Virus record (IMG/VR): IMGVR_UViG_3300044739_000007 | Coordinates: 1-20,254 of that record | Length of the DNA stretch: 20,254 bases | From: a virus | Strand: one strand, 5' to 3' | Shown here: piece after piece, positions 6,536 to 12,982 of the stretch | How positions within the stretch are numbered: position 1 is the stretch's first letter | Layout: each line of letters starts with the position of its first letter | Notes under the pieces: model-generated | Seen by the model: the letters and a program-made list of their open reading frames with translations, nothing else | The model's database searches: none | What the model was told of the DNA's origin: nothing | Translations under genes and position numbers: made by a program

Positions 6536-7266
6536 GGCTCGACGAGTTCCGCCGCGCCCAGGACTCGATCACCCGGTCGGTGGTGACGGCCGCCGTGGCG
6601 CTGCTGCGCACGCTGGTGGGCCGACCACCGACACCAGAGGTGTGGCGGTTGCTGCTCGGCGCGCTGTTCCCCACCGTGGTGCAGGGCAGGCAGGCATCGT
6701 TCGAGTTGGCAGTGCGGTTCTACCTGACCCAACGCGCCGAGCACACCGATCGGCCAGCGCCGCAACTCACGCCGCCGCCTTACGAGCTGCCCGCGCTCGA
6801 CCACACCATGACCCGCACCGCCCGCGCTCGACTCGCCGACCCTGCCACCGCACGCGCCGCGATCAGCGACACGGCTGGGGCGCTCGCGCGGCACGTCGAG
6901 CAATCCGGCCGCGACACCGTGATCACCGCGACCCGGCTCGATCCGGTGGCCCTGGGCTGGGCACGGGTGCCGACCGGACGCGAGACGTGCGCGTTCTGCT
7001 GGATGCTCGCATCCCGAGGCCCCGTCTACGGCACCGCCGAGTCCGCAGGCGACATGACCACCTGGCACGACCGTTGCGACTGCCAAACCGTGCCCGTGTT
7101 CCGCCGCGACGACTGGGACGGCCGCGCGGGTTTCCTTGCTGCTCAACAGCTCTGGCGTGATGCCACCACCGGCTACTCCGGGCGCGACGCGCTCAACGCC
7201 TTCCGCCGCGCCCTGACCGACTCGCCCCCGCACCTGGCCGCGAACGACGACACCAACGCCGCCTGA
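6532..7266 (+). CDS. MuF-like minor capsid protein
   Basis: This 244-aa protein starts at GTG 6532 in a 4-base overlap with the portal stop, with GGGGG about seven bases upstream. The N-terminal two thirds are helical. The C-terminal part has the MuF/VG15-type signature: C153-x2-C156 (ETCAFCWMLASRGPVY), then WHDRCDCQTVPVF with H179, C182 and C184. These residues probably bind a metal. In SPP1 and related phages this protein (gp7 type) binds the portal and is packed inside the head, where it helps DNA delivery. The gene order portal, MuF, scaffold, capsid is the normal one. A 99-base gap follows. Confidence 0.85.
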   Translation: MRLDEFRRAQDSITRSVVTAAVALLRTLVGRPPTPEVWRLLLGALFPTVVQGRQASFELAVRFYLTQRAEHTDRPAPQLTPPPYELPALDHTMTRTARARLADPATARAAISDTAGALARHVEQSGRDTVITATRLDPVALGWARVPTGRETCAFCWMLASRGPVYGTAESAGDMTTWHDRCDCQTVPVFRRDDWDGRAGFLAAQQLWRDATTGYSGRDALNAFRRALTDSPPHLAANDDTNAA

Positions 7267-7365
7267 CGACCTCTTCGCCCGCGCTCCGGCGGTCCATTCC
7301 TCACCCCGTTCACCACCGGTCCCCGGCGGACCAGCCACTCACGCACGCCCCTGGAGGGCCAACCC

Positions 7366-7902
7366 ATGTCATCCACCGAACCCAGCCCCGACCCGATAGC
7401 CACCCAGCAGACCGACGACACCTCGACCACCGACAGCGGCACCGCGCCCGTGACGGCCGGATCGCTCGACGAACTGCCGGACTGGGCCCAGACCGAGATC
7501 CGCCGCGCCCGCACCGAAGCGTCGAAGTACCGCCGCGAGCGCAACACCGCACAGAAAGCCTTGCAGGACAAGGACACCACGACCGGAGACCAGGAGTCCC
7601 GGAACGAAGTGGACCGACTCGCGGGCGAACTGGACACAGCGCGGCTCGACGCCGCCAAACTACGCGCCGCACTCGCCGCCAAGGTGCCACCCGCCTACGT
7701 CGCCGACTTCGCCTCCCGCCTGGTCGGCACCACCGAGGACGAGTTGGCCGCCGACGCCGTGCGGCTGCGCGAACTGCTCGGCCTGCCCGACCCCGACCGC
7801 AAACGCCCCGACCCCTCCCAGGGCGCCGGACTCGACGACGGCACCACGGCCAGCTCCCCGGCCGAGGCATTCGCCGCGTTCGTCCAGGACCGCCTCAACT
7901 AA
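7366..7902 (+). CDS. Capsid scaffolding protein
   Basis: This 178-aa acidic protein starts at ATG 7366, with TGGAGGG nine bases upstream. It has a low-complexity Ser/Thr/Asp N-terminus and then LPDWAQTEIRRARTEASKYR, the common opening of the actinophage scaffold helix. A charged coiled-coil stretch (about 45-100, RRERNTAQKALQDKD and LAGELDTARLDAAKLRAALA) follows. The C-terminus contains AEAFAAFVQDRL, which probably contacts the capsid protein. Scaffolds of this class guide procapsid assembly and leave before DNA packaging. Size, composition and position just before the major capsid gene all agree. No protease gene is seen nearby, so the scaffold may exit intact. Confidence 0.88.
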   Translation: MSSTEPSPDPIATQQTDDTSTTDSGTAPVTAGSLDELPDWAQTEIRRARTEASKYRRERNTAQKALQDKDTTTGDQESRNEVDRLAGELDTARLDAAKLRAALAAKVPPAYVADFASRLVGTTEDELAADAVRLRELLGLPDPDRKRPDPSQGAGLDDGTTASSPAEAFAAFVQDRLN

Positions 7903-7936
7903 CCGACTCTCACTGTCCACATTGGAGTGATGCGCT

Positions 7937-8863
7937 ATCGCACCGACCACTCTGGCCAACGTCCCCGAGCAGATTCTGCCGCGCGAGGTCACCGGCCCCA
8001 TTTTCGACAAGGCCCAGGAGCGCTCCGTGGTGATGCGTCTGGGCGGCACCGTTCCCGTGACGCTGGGCGAGACGTCGATCCCCACGACCACCAAGCGCCC
8101 GGAAGTCGGCGTGGTGGGCGAGGGTGAGGCCAAGCCGGTCTCCGATGTCGGCTACGGCGTGAAGACGTTCAAGCCGGTCAAGATGGCCACCATCGTCGTA
8201 GTCAGCGAAGAGTTCGCCCGCGCCAACGTCGGCGGCACCTACGACCAGATCACCGACGACCTCGGGTACGCCATCGGTCGGGGCGCGGACCTGCTCACCC
8301 TGCACGGCCGATCCCCGAAGACCGGGAAGTTGGTCGAAGGAAAGGAGTACGTCAACCAGACCAGTAACCGCGTCGTCCTCGGCTCCACCCCGCAGGAGGA
8401 AGGCGGCATCGCCGGTGACCTGGTCGCCGGGTACGAGCTGGTCGTCAACGACGACACCAGCGACGAGTTCACCGGCTTCGCCGCAGACTCCCGGCTCCGG
8501 CCGACCCTGATCGGCGCGACCGACAAGAACGGCCGCCCGCTGCTCCAGACCGCGACCAACCTCGCCGACCGCATGGACATCGTTCTCGGCCTGCCCACCG
8601 GGTACTCACGTGCGGTGTCCGGCCGGATCGGTGCCAGCCCCGACCAGGGCGTGCGCGCGTTCGGCGGTGACTGGTCACTCGTTCGCTACGGCTTCGCCCA
8701 GGAAATCACCATCAAGATCAGCACCGAGGCAACCGTCATGATCGACGGCGAACTCGTCTCGCTATGGCAGCACAACCTCGTCGGCCTCCTGGTCGAAGCC
8801 ACCTACGGCTGGACCATCGGCAACGTCGATGCCTTCGCCGCCTACGAGATCGCCGGAAGCTGA
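7937..8863 (+). CDS. Major capsid protein (HK97 fold), probable ATC start
   Basis: The 308-aa product forms the icosahedral shell. The N-terminal stretch APTTLANVPEQILPREVTGP leads to IFDKAQERSVVMRLG and then to GETSIPTTTKRPEVGVVGEG. VVVSEEFARANVGGTYDQI and a C-terminal MIDGELVSLWQHNLVGLLVEATYG also match HK97-type actinophage capsids. The frame has a stop at 7928-7930 and no ATG, GTG or TTG before 8021, yet the conserved N-terminus clearly lies upstream of 8021. ATC 7937 stands nine bases after TTGGAG, the same spacing as in the gpG gene. The alternative is ATG 7930 with one extra C (7933), which would need frame repair. A start at 8021 or 8027 would remove about 30 conserved residues. Confidence 0.9.
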   Translation: MAPTTLANVPEQILPREVTGPIFDKAQERSVVMRLGGTVPVTLGETSIPTTTKRPEVGVVGEGEAKPVSDVGYGVKTFKPVKMATIVVVSEEFARANVGGTYDQITDDLGYAIGRGADLLTLHGRSPKTGKLVEGKEYVNQTSNRVVLGSTPQEEGGIAGDLVAGYELVVNDDTSDEFTGFAADSRLRPTLIGATDKNGRPLLQTATNLADRMDIVLGLPTGYSRAVSGRIGASPDQGVRAFGGDWSLVRYGFAQEITIKISTEATVMIDGELVSLWQHNLVGLLVEATYGWTIGNVDAFAAYEIAGS

Positions 8864-8916
8864 CCAGCGGTCACCGCAGACCGGCCACGACCCGATCACC
8901 GGACGGGGGTGGGCGA

Positions 8917-9903
8917 ATGCGGGTTGTAGCGCTTATCCATTTCTATCTGCCGCGCCATCGGGCCGGGTCGGAAACGATGCTGCACGCGATGCTCCGCGCC
9001 CTGCTCGACGCGGGGCACGAGGCGCACATCGTCGTCACATCCCAGCCCGAAGGCGACGACGACTACGTCACCGAGGGCGTGCAGGTTCACCGGGCGGGCA
9101 CGGGGGAACGCACCGTGCCCCGCCTGGTGGCCGCACTCCGGCCCGACGTGCTCGTGACGCACCACCAGGAGACACCGCACGCGTCCAAGCTCGGTCGCGA
9201 TCTCGGCGTGCCGGTCGTGCACGTGATCCACAACCATATGCACCACACGAACCTGTGGCTGCACAAGCGGCCGACGCTGGCTGTGTTCAATACCTTCTGG
9301 ATCGAGCGGTACTTCTCCGTGCGGCACAAGGGGTTGCGCTCGATCGTCGTGCATCCGCCCGTGTGGGGTCACGAGCACGCCGCCACGCCCGGTGACCGGG
9401 TGACGTTGGTGAATCTGAACCGGGACAAGGGATCGGGCGTGTTCTACGAACTCGCGCGCCGGATGCCCGACGTCGCGTTCCTCGGCGTCGTCGGCGGCCA
9501 CGGCGCACAGATCATCCGCGACGACCTCCCCAACGTCGAGATCCAGCCGCAGACCCCGGACATGCGCGGCGACGTGTGGTCACGAACCCGCGTGCTGCTC
9601 ATGCCCTCGATCTACGAGTCCTACGGGATGGTCGCCGTCGAGGCAGGTCACTCCGGCATCCCGGTCATCGCCCACCCCACGCCCGGCCTGCTCGAATCCC
9701 TGTCCTACGCCGGGACCTACGCCGACCGCGACGACCCCGACACCTGGGAACGGTCGCTGCGCTCGATCCTGCACCCGGACACCTGGGCACCGCTCTCGGC
9801 CGTCGCGCGCCGCCGCGCGAGCGAGTCGGACCCGCGCGCCGAACTCGCCGTCTGGGTCGCGGAACTCGAATCCCTTGTCGCACAACACAAGACGGAGAAC
9901 TGA
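8917..9903 (+). CDS. GT4-type glycosyltransferase
   Basis: The 328-aa protein has a GT-B fold layout. An N-terminal Rossmann strand VVALIHFYLPRHRAGSETML carries the acceptor-side GSE motif. LRPDVLVTHHQE and VVHVIHNHMH follow, with a mid linker VVHPPVW. In the C-terminal donor domain, VTLVNLNRDKGSGVFYELA is followed by the E-x7-E motif in ESYGMVAVE (E234, E242), which binds the nucleotide sugar in GT4 enzymes. The start is ATG 8917 with GGGGGTGGG about eight bases upstream. It is inserted between the capsid gene and the connector genes and has no sugar-synthesis partners here, so it would use a host nucleotide sugar. The likely target is the capsid or tail protein, since some mycobacteriophage virions are glycosylated. 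DNA or cell-wall targets remain possible. Confidence 0.9.
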   Translation: MRVVALIHFYLPRHRAGSETMLHAMLRALLDAGHEAHIVVTSQPEGDDDYVTEGVQVHRAGTGERTVPRLVAALRPDVLVTHHQETPHASKLGRDLGVPVVHVIHNHMHHTNLWLHKRPTLAVFNTFWIERYFSVRHKGLRSIVVHPPVWGHEHAATPGDRVTLVNLNRDKGSGVFYELARRMPDVAFLGVVGGHGAQIIRDDLPNVEIQPQTPDMRGDVWSRTRVLLMPSIYESYGMVAVEAGHSGIPVIAHPTPGLLESLSYAGTYADRDDPDTWERSLRSILHPDTWAPLSAVARRRASESDPRAELAVWVAELESLVAQHKTEN

Positions 9904-9906
9904 ACC

Positions 9907-10092
9907 GTGGAACTGATCAACACCATCGGAACTCGCGTGCAGGTCAGCGACGAGCACGCCGACCGCCTGATCGCCGCCGGATACCGGCGACCCGACCGCG
10001 AGCCCCAGCACGCCAAGCCCGCGCGCCGCACGACGACCCGAGCCACCCGGACCACGTCGAGGACGCGGCCGGTACCGACGGACGAACCGTGA
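9907..10092 (+). CDS. Small head-module protein, function unknown
   Basis: This 61-aa protein starts at GTG 9907, nine bases after GGAG. The N-terminal part MELINTIGTRVQVSDEHADR with LIAAGYRRP is a small beta-helix domain commonly encoded between capsid and connector genes in actinophages. Its Val-Ser-Asp-Glu-x-Ala-x-x-Leu-x-x-Ala-Gly pattern is typical. The tail is basic and Arg/Thr-rich (TTTRATRTTSRTRPV), suggesting contact with DNA or an acidic surface. The stop overlaps the next start (GTGA), so translation is coupled. No enzyme motif is visible. Confidence 0.75.
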   Translation: MELINTIGTRVQVSDEHADRLIAAGYRRPDREPQHAKPARRTTTRATRTTSRTRPVPTDEP

Positions 10093-10481
10093 CCTACGCG
10101 ACCGTCGCCGACGTCGCGGTACGACTCGGCCGCCCGCTCGCCGACCCCGAGCACGAGTTGGCCGCGGTGCTCCTGGGCGACGCCGAGTCCGAGATCCGCG
10201 CGCGGCTGCCCGACCTGGACACCCGAGTCGATCGCGGCCGTATCCGACGCGAGTTGGTGGTCAAGGTCGAGGCCAACGCGGTAGTCGGTGTCCTGCGCAA
10301 TCCCGGCGGCTACACCAGCGAAACGGCGGGCGACTACTCCTACACGATCGACGTGCGCGCCGCCGCCGGATACCTCACCATCCCCGACACCGACTGGGCG
10401 CTGCTCGGCGTCACCGCCGGAGCGTTCACCATCACCCCGGTCATGCCCGCGCTCCCGCCGGACCCTCTCGACTGCTGGTGA
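10089..10481 (+). CDS. Head-tail connector protein (Gp19/Gp15/Gp42 family)
   Basis: This 130-aa protein starts at GTG 10089, overlapping the preceding stop. It opens with TYATVADVAVRLGRPL, continues with a helical HELAAVLLGDAESEIRARLPDLD and VVKVEANAVVGVLRNPGG, and ends with the beta-rich YTSETAGDYSYTIDVRAAAG and YLTIPDTDWALLG. This is the Gp19/Gp15/Gp42 phage family pattern. These proteins form the ring directly beneath the portal and carry the channel onward to the stopper. The position after the capsid gene agrees. The stop overlaps an in-frame GTG (10478) of the next reading frame. Confidence 0.85.
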   Translation: MTYATVADVAVRLGRPLADPEHELAAVLLGDAESEIRARLPDLDTRVDRGRIRRELVVKVEANAVVGVLRNPGGYTSETAGDYSYTIDVRAAAGYLTIPDTDWALLGVTAGAFTITPVMPALPPDPLDCW

Positions 10482-10501
10482 CGGCCGATCGGGGGGTGGC
10501 C

Positions 10502-10855
10502 GTGAGCCTGCTCGACGACGGCCCGGACCTGATCACCGTCTACCCCTCGGTGTGGGCGGCCGACCAGGACGGCAACTACGCCTGGCGCCCTGGCACCGAG
10601 GGCATCGTGATTCGGGCGCGGGTGCAGCCGATCAGTTCCGCTGAGCTGGCGCTCAACGGGCAGCAACTCTCAACGCTCGCCCGCGTGATCGCTCGCCGTG
10701 TTCCCACCGGGCCGTGGGACCGCATCGACCACGCGGGCGACGTCTGGGACGTCCTCGGCGAACCCGAACAACGCGGCGACAGCCCCGCCACCAGTCACAC
10801 AACCGTGCTCATCCAAGCCCGAGGGGCGGTGTCCCGTGGCACAGGTCCGGCCTGA
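10502..10855 (+). CDS. Head-tail stopper-like connector protein
   Basis: This 117-aa protein has the usual beta-rich stopper-type layout: MSLLDDGPDLITVYPSVWAA, DGNYAWRPGTEGIVIRARVQP, then RVIARRVPTGPWDRIDHAGD and VWDVLGEPEQRG. GTG 10502 was chosen because GGGGGG (10490-10495) precedes it at about six bases. GTG 10478, which overlaps the previous stop, would add eight residues and lacks its own ribosome site. Proteins of this position close the DNA channel after packaging and mediate tail docking. The match is by layout and order, so the exact role is moderately certain. Confidence 0.78.
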   Translation: MSLLDDGPDLITVYPSVWAADQDGNYAWRPGTEGIVIRARVQPISSAELALNGQQLSTLARVIARRVPTGPWDRIDHAGDVWDVLGEPEQRGDSPATSHTTVLIQARGAVSRGTGPA

Positions 10856-11117
10856 CGCCGAAGACATCGTCGCCCACCTGCCGGGAGTACGCGCCGCCGT
10901 GCGCCAGGCCGCCGACGAGATCGCCGCGCGAGCTCGCGCCAACCTCGCCAAGCACCGCGATACCGGCGACGCGTCGATCGAGGTCGATCGAGGAACCACC
11001 GACGCCCACGTGTCGCTCGTCGCCGACGCCGCGCTGTCGATCGAGTTCGGCCACGTCGCACCGGATGGAACGTCGGTGCGTGGCACGCGGGTGCTCCGCG
11101 ACGCCGCCGAGTTGTAG
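10836..11117 (+). CDS. DUF5403-like / neck protein
   Basis: This 93-aa protein starts at GTG 10836, nine bases after GAGGGG, and overlaps the preceding gene by 20 bases. It has an N-terminal helix pair (DAEDIVAHLPGVRAAVRQAA and DEIAARARANLAKHRDTG), then ASIEVDRGTTDAHVSLVADA, AALSIEFGHVAPDGTSVRGT and RVLRDAA. The helix followed by a beta unit ending in SIEFGH matches small HK97-gp10-like neck proteins such as the DUF5403 family. It probably belongs to the head-tail joining complex between stopper and tail terminator. Confidence 0.78.
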   Translation: MAQVRPDAEDIVAHLPGVRAAVRQAADEIAARARANLAKHRDTGDASIEVDRGTTDAHVSLVADAALSIEFGHVAPDGTSVRGTRVLRDAAEL

Positions 11118-11144
11118 CGCGTCCCCAGGAACCGGGGTGATCGC

Positions 11145-11552
11145 GTGCGTCTGCTGCCCTTCGCCGATGGTCTGGTCGTGAGCCTGCTCCGCGCGGCGCT
11201 CGGGGAGCCCGTCACCGTCGAGTCGGAGCTGTCCGACCCGTTGCGGCGCATCCCGTATGTGTTCGTCGAGGTCATCGGCGGCGGCGAAATCGACCCAGCA
11301 CAGTTGGGCGTGCCGCTGGTCGAGATCCAGTGCTATGCGCGCGGGTCGAAGCGCGCGGCGGCCGACTTGTCCGAGCACGTCCGAGCCGCCCTGTACACCG
11401 CGTGGGCAGAGCAGACCGTGACCCCGCACGGACATCTGGCGTCGTTCCAGACCGTGACCTACCCGCACGAACTGCGCCTGCCCGGCCAACCGACCGAGGT
11501 CTACCGGTTCATCGCGACCTACGCCCTCGGCGTCCGGCCCCCGCGCCGGTAG
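11145..11552 (+). CDS. Tail terminator protein
   Basis: This 135-aa protein starts at GTG 11145 with GGGGTGA about six bases upstream. It begins RLLPFADGLVVSLLRAALGE, then PYVFVEVIGGGEIDPAQLGV and VPLVEIQCYARGSKRAAADLS. A helix HVRAALYTAW and a C-terminal beta segment (LRLPGQPTEVYRFIATYALG) follow. This helix-strand order is that of siphovirus tail terminators, which cap the tail tube once the tape measure length is reached and dock it to the head. Position before the major tail protein supports it. Confidence 0.78.
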   Translation: MRLLPFADGLVVSLLRAALGEPVTVESELSDPLRRIPYVFVEVIGGGEIDPAQLGVPLVEIQCYARGSKRAAADLSEHVRAALYTAWAEQTVTPHGHLASFQTVTYPHELRLPGQPTEVYRFIATYALGVRPPRR

Positions 11553-11553
11553 C

Positions 11554-11604
11554 TCGCCCTTTCCCTTACTTCGCAAGGCGATACGTGCTCGCGCGGGTCG
11601 CCTT
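11554..11604 (+). promoter_or_regulatory. Alternative hairpins in the major tail protein leader
   Basis: AAGGCGA (11575-11581) can pair with downstream TCGCCTT (11598-11604, seven pairs) or with upstream TCGCCCTT (11554-11561, seven pairs with one bulged C). The two pairings exclude each other. They lie in the 75-base gap just before the ribosome site of the major tail gene. Confidence 0.3.
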
Positions 11605-11627
11605 CTGTCCTTTGTGGAGGCTTTCTC

Positions 11628-12185
11628 GTGGCACTCAATGACGGCGCGGTGCTGATTCCCGGCACCGGCCGCGTCTATCTCGCAGCCCCCGGCCAGGCTG
11701 CGCCCGTCAACCCGCGCGATCCGGCCGACCCGTGGTCGATCATCGGGCACACCAGCCGCGACAACGGGCTGACGATCAGCCGCGACAACGGCGACAGCGA
11801 GGTCAAGGGCACCTGGGAGAACCCCGCCCTGCGCGAACGGCGCGACCCGGCGACATGGGCGATCACCTTCCAGCTTCACCAGGTCGACAACAACACCCTG
11901 GAGCTGTTTTTCGGCTCCGGCGACGTGGACACCCCAGGCGTGTTCGGCGTTCAGGGCGTCGCGCCGCCGGTCGAGCGGGCCATGTTCGTCCGCATGATCG
12001 ACGGCTCGGCCGAGGCCGGTCTGTATCTGCCGCGCGTCTCGATCGGAGCCGACGACGACATCTCCGTGGATGTGGAGAACCTGATGGCGTTCCCGGTCCG
12101 CGCGCAGGTGTTGCAGGTGACCGGCTCGAACCTCATGGAGTGGTACGCGCCCGGCCTCGGCGCGATCCCGCCGCCCGCCCCGTGA
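11628..12185 (+). CDS. Major tail tube protein
   Basis: This 185-aa protein starts at GTG 11628, seven bases after GTGGAGG. The sequence begins MALNDGAVLIPGTGRVYLAA and then has WSIIGHTSRDNGLTISRDNG, EVKGTWENPALRERRDPATW and ITFQLHQVDNNTLELFFGSG. It ends with a proline-rich tail. This beta-sandwich pattern, with the SRDNG turn and the HTS...TWENP strands, is usual for actinophage tail tube proteins, which stack as hexameric rings. A strong ribosome site and its own leader fit high expression. It could carry the glycans added by the glycosyltransferase, but that is speculation. Confidence 0.88.
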   Translation: MALNDGAVLIPGTGRVYLAAPGQAAPVNPRDPADPWSIIGHTSRDNGLTISRDNGDSEVKGTWENPALRERRDPATWAITFQLHQVDNNTLELFFGSGDVDTPGVFGVQGVAPPVERAMFVRMIDGSAEAGLYLPRVSIGADDDISVDVENLMAFPVRAQVLQVTGSNLMEWYAPGLGAIPPPAP

Positions 12186-12235
12186 CCGCCCTTCCATCCC
12201 CTCGTTTCCGTCCATCCACAGTGGAGGTTTGACCA

Positions 12236-12598
12236 GTGGCGACCGTGATCGGTCTCGATGAGATCCGCAACGAAGCCGAGAAGCAATTCGGCGACCTGGA
12301 GGTCGCTCTGCCCGGCGGGCAAACTGTGCGGCTGCGGCACGCGCTGCGGCTGTCCAAGGCCGACCGGCGCAAGCTCGCCGAGCTGGGCGAGCACATCGGC
12401 CGCGTCGCCGAGAACTCGACAGACGAGGACGAACTTCTCGCCACACTCGGCGAAGTCCTGGTGCTCGTCGCCGAAACCAAGGGCAAGGGCCGCGCGCTGC
12501 TGGCGGCCGTCAAGGGCGACCTCCTGACGCTGACAGGGCTGTTCCGCAAGTACCAGGAGGTGTGCCAACTGGGGGAATCCTCGGGCTCGACCAGCTAA
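12236..12598 (+). CDS. Tail assembly chaperone gpG-like protein
   Basis: This 120-aa protein starts at GTG 12236, nine bases after TCCACAGTGGAG. It is largely helical: GLDEIRNEAEKQFGDLEVAL, LRHALRLSKADRRKLAELGE, HIGRVAENSTDEDELLATLG and LLAAVKGDLLTLTGLFRKYQ. It sits between the tube and tape-measure genes, as lambda gpG does. Its last codons contain the slippery run GGGGGAA (12571-12577), so most ribosomes would make this short form and a fraction would enter the -1 frame to make the longer gpGT. The chaperone coats the tape measure before tube polymerisation. Confidence 0.85.
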   Translation: MATVIGLDEIRNEAEKQFGDLEVALPGGQTVRLRHALRLSKADRRKLAELGEHIGRVAENSTDEDELLATLGEVLVLVAETKGKGRALLAAVKGDLLTLTGLFRKYQEVCQLGESSGSTS

Positions 12599-12978
12599 CC
12601 GACCAGGTCGGCGGGTCCGCCCTGTACGCCGACCTGCGGCGTTACGGCGTGGACCTGGCCGACCTCTGGCGCGGCGGATTGTCACCGCGCCAGGTCTGGT
12701 GGCTCGTCGAGCACCTACCCGAGGACTCCGCCACGGTGGCTGCCCTGCGCGGCGGTGCCGAACAGCGAGCGTGGACCACGCTCGCGCACCTGCTCGCCAC
12801 CGTGGCCGACGCCGTCCAGCTCAACACCTGGACCACCGTGGCCGCGCACGCCAAACGGCGACCCGCACCACCCAAACCCCTGCCCCGCCCCGGAACACCC
12901 ACCGCCCGAGCTGCGCGAGTGGTCACCGTCGCCGAGATCGCCGCCCGACAGCACCAGGCGGGTGCGCCACGGGGGTGA
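12562..12978 (+). CDS. gpT-like extension of the tail chaperone (-1 frameshift product)
   Basis: The -1 frame relative to gpG is open through to TGA 12976-12978. It encodes GGILGLDQLTDQVGGSALYA, DLRRYGVDLADLWRGGLSPR, QVWWLVEHLPEDSATVAALR and a Pro/Ala-rich C-terminus. GLSPRQVWWLVEHLP is typical of the T part of actinophage chaperones. The likely product is a fusion: gpG through Gly codon 12572-12574, then one base back to GGA 12574-12576, giving ...CQLG-GILGL..., about 247 aa in all. The in-frame GTG 12562 has AGGAGG only one base upstream, too close for efficient initiation, so an independent protein is unlikely. The gpGT form would recruit tail tube subunits to the tape measure. Confidence 0.82.
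   Translation: MPTGGILGLDQLTDQVGGSALYADLRRYGVDLADLWRGGLSPRQVWWLVEHLPEDSATVAALRGGAEQRAWTTLAHLLATVADAVQLNTWTTVAAHAKRRPAPPKPLPRPGTPTARAARVVTVAEIAARQHQAGAPRG
12571..12577 (+). other. -1 programmed frameshift site of the tail chaperone genes
   Basis: GGGGGAA is read in frame as GGG GAA after CTG. Slipping back one base keeps GGG in the P site and gives GGA in the A site. AGGAGG (12555-12560) ends 10 bases upstream, the distance at which an internal Shine-Dalgarno stimulates -1 shifting in dnaX. A GGTCGGCG/CGCCGACC hairpin (12606-12613 with 12627-12634) lies downstream, rather far for a classical stimulator. Confidence 0.78.
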
Positions 12979-12982
12979 TCTC

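Noticed and set aside
7927-8127. GTG/ATG-started + strand frame (66 aa) at the capsid ribosome site
   Set aside because: After the start it reads arginine/histidine-rich sequence typical of an off-frame translation of the capsid gene. It is relevant only as a possible frameshift remnant.
8027-8863. Capsid start at ATG 8027
   Set aside because: It would delete about 30 residues that look conserved in the family (APTTLANVPEQILPREV onwards) and has no good ribosome site.
12562-12978. Independent gene starting at GTG 12562
   Set aside because: AGGAGG lies one base upstream, too close for efficient initiation, and the frame joins gpG through GGGGGAA, the usual G-T arrangement.
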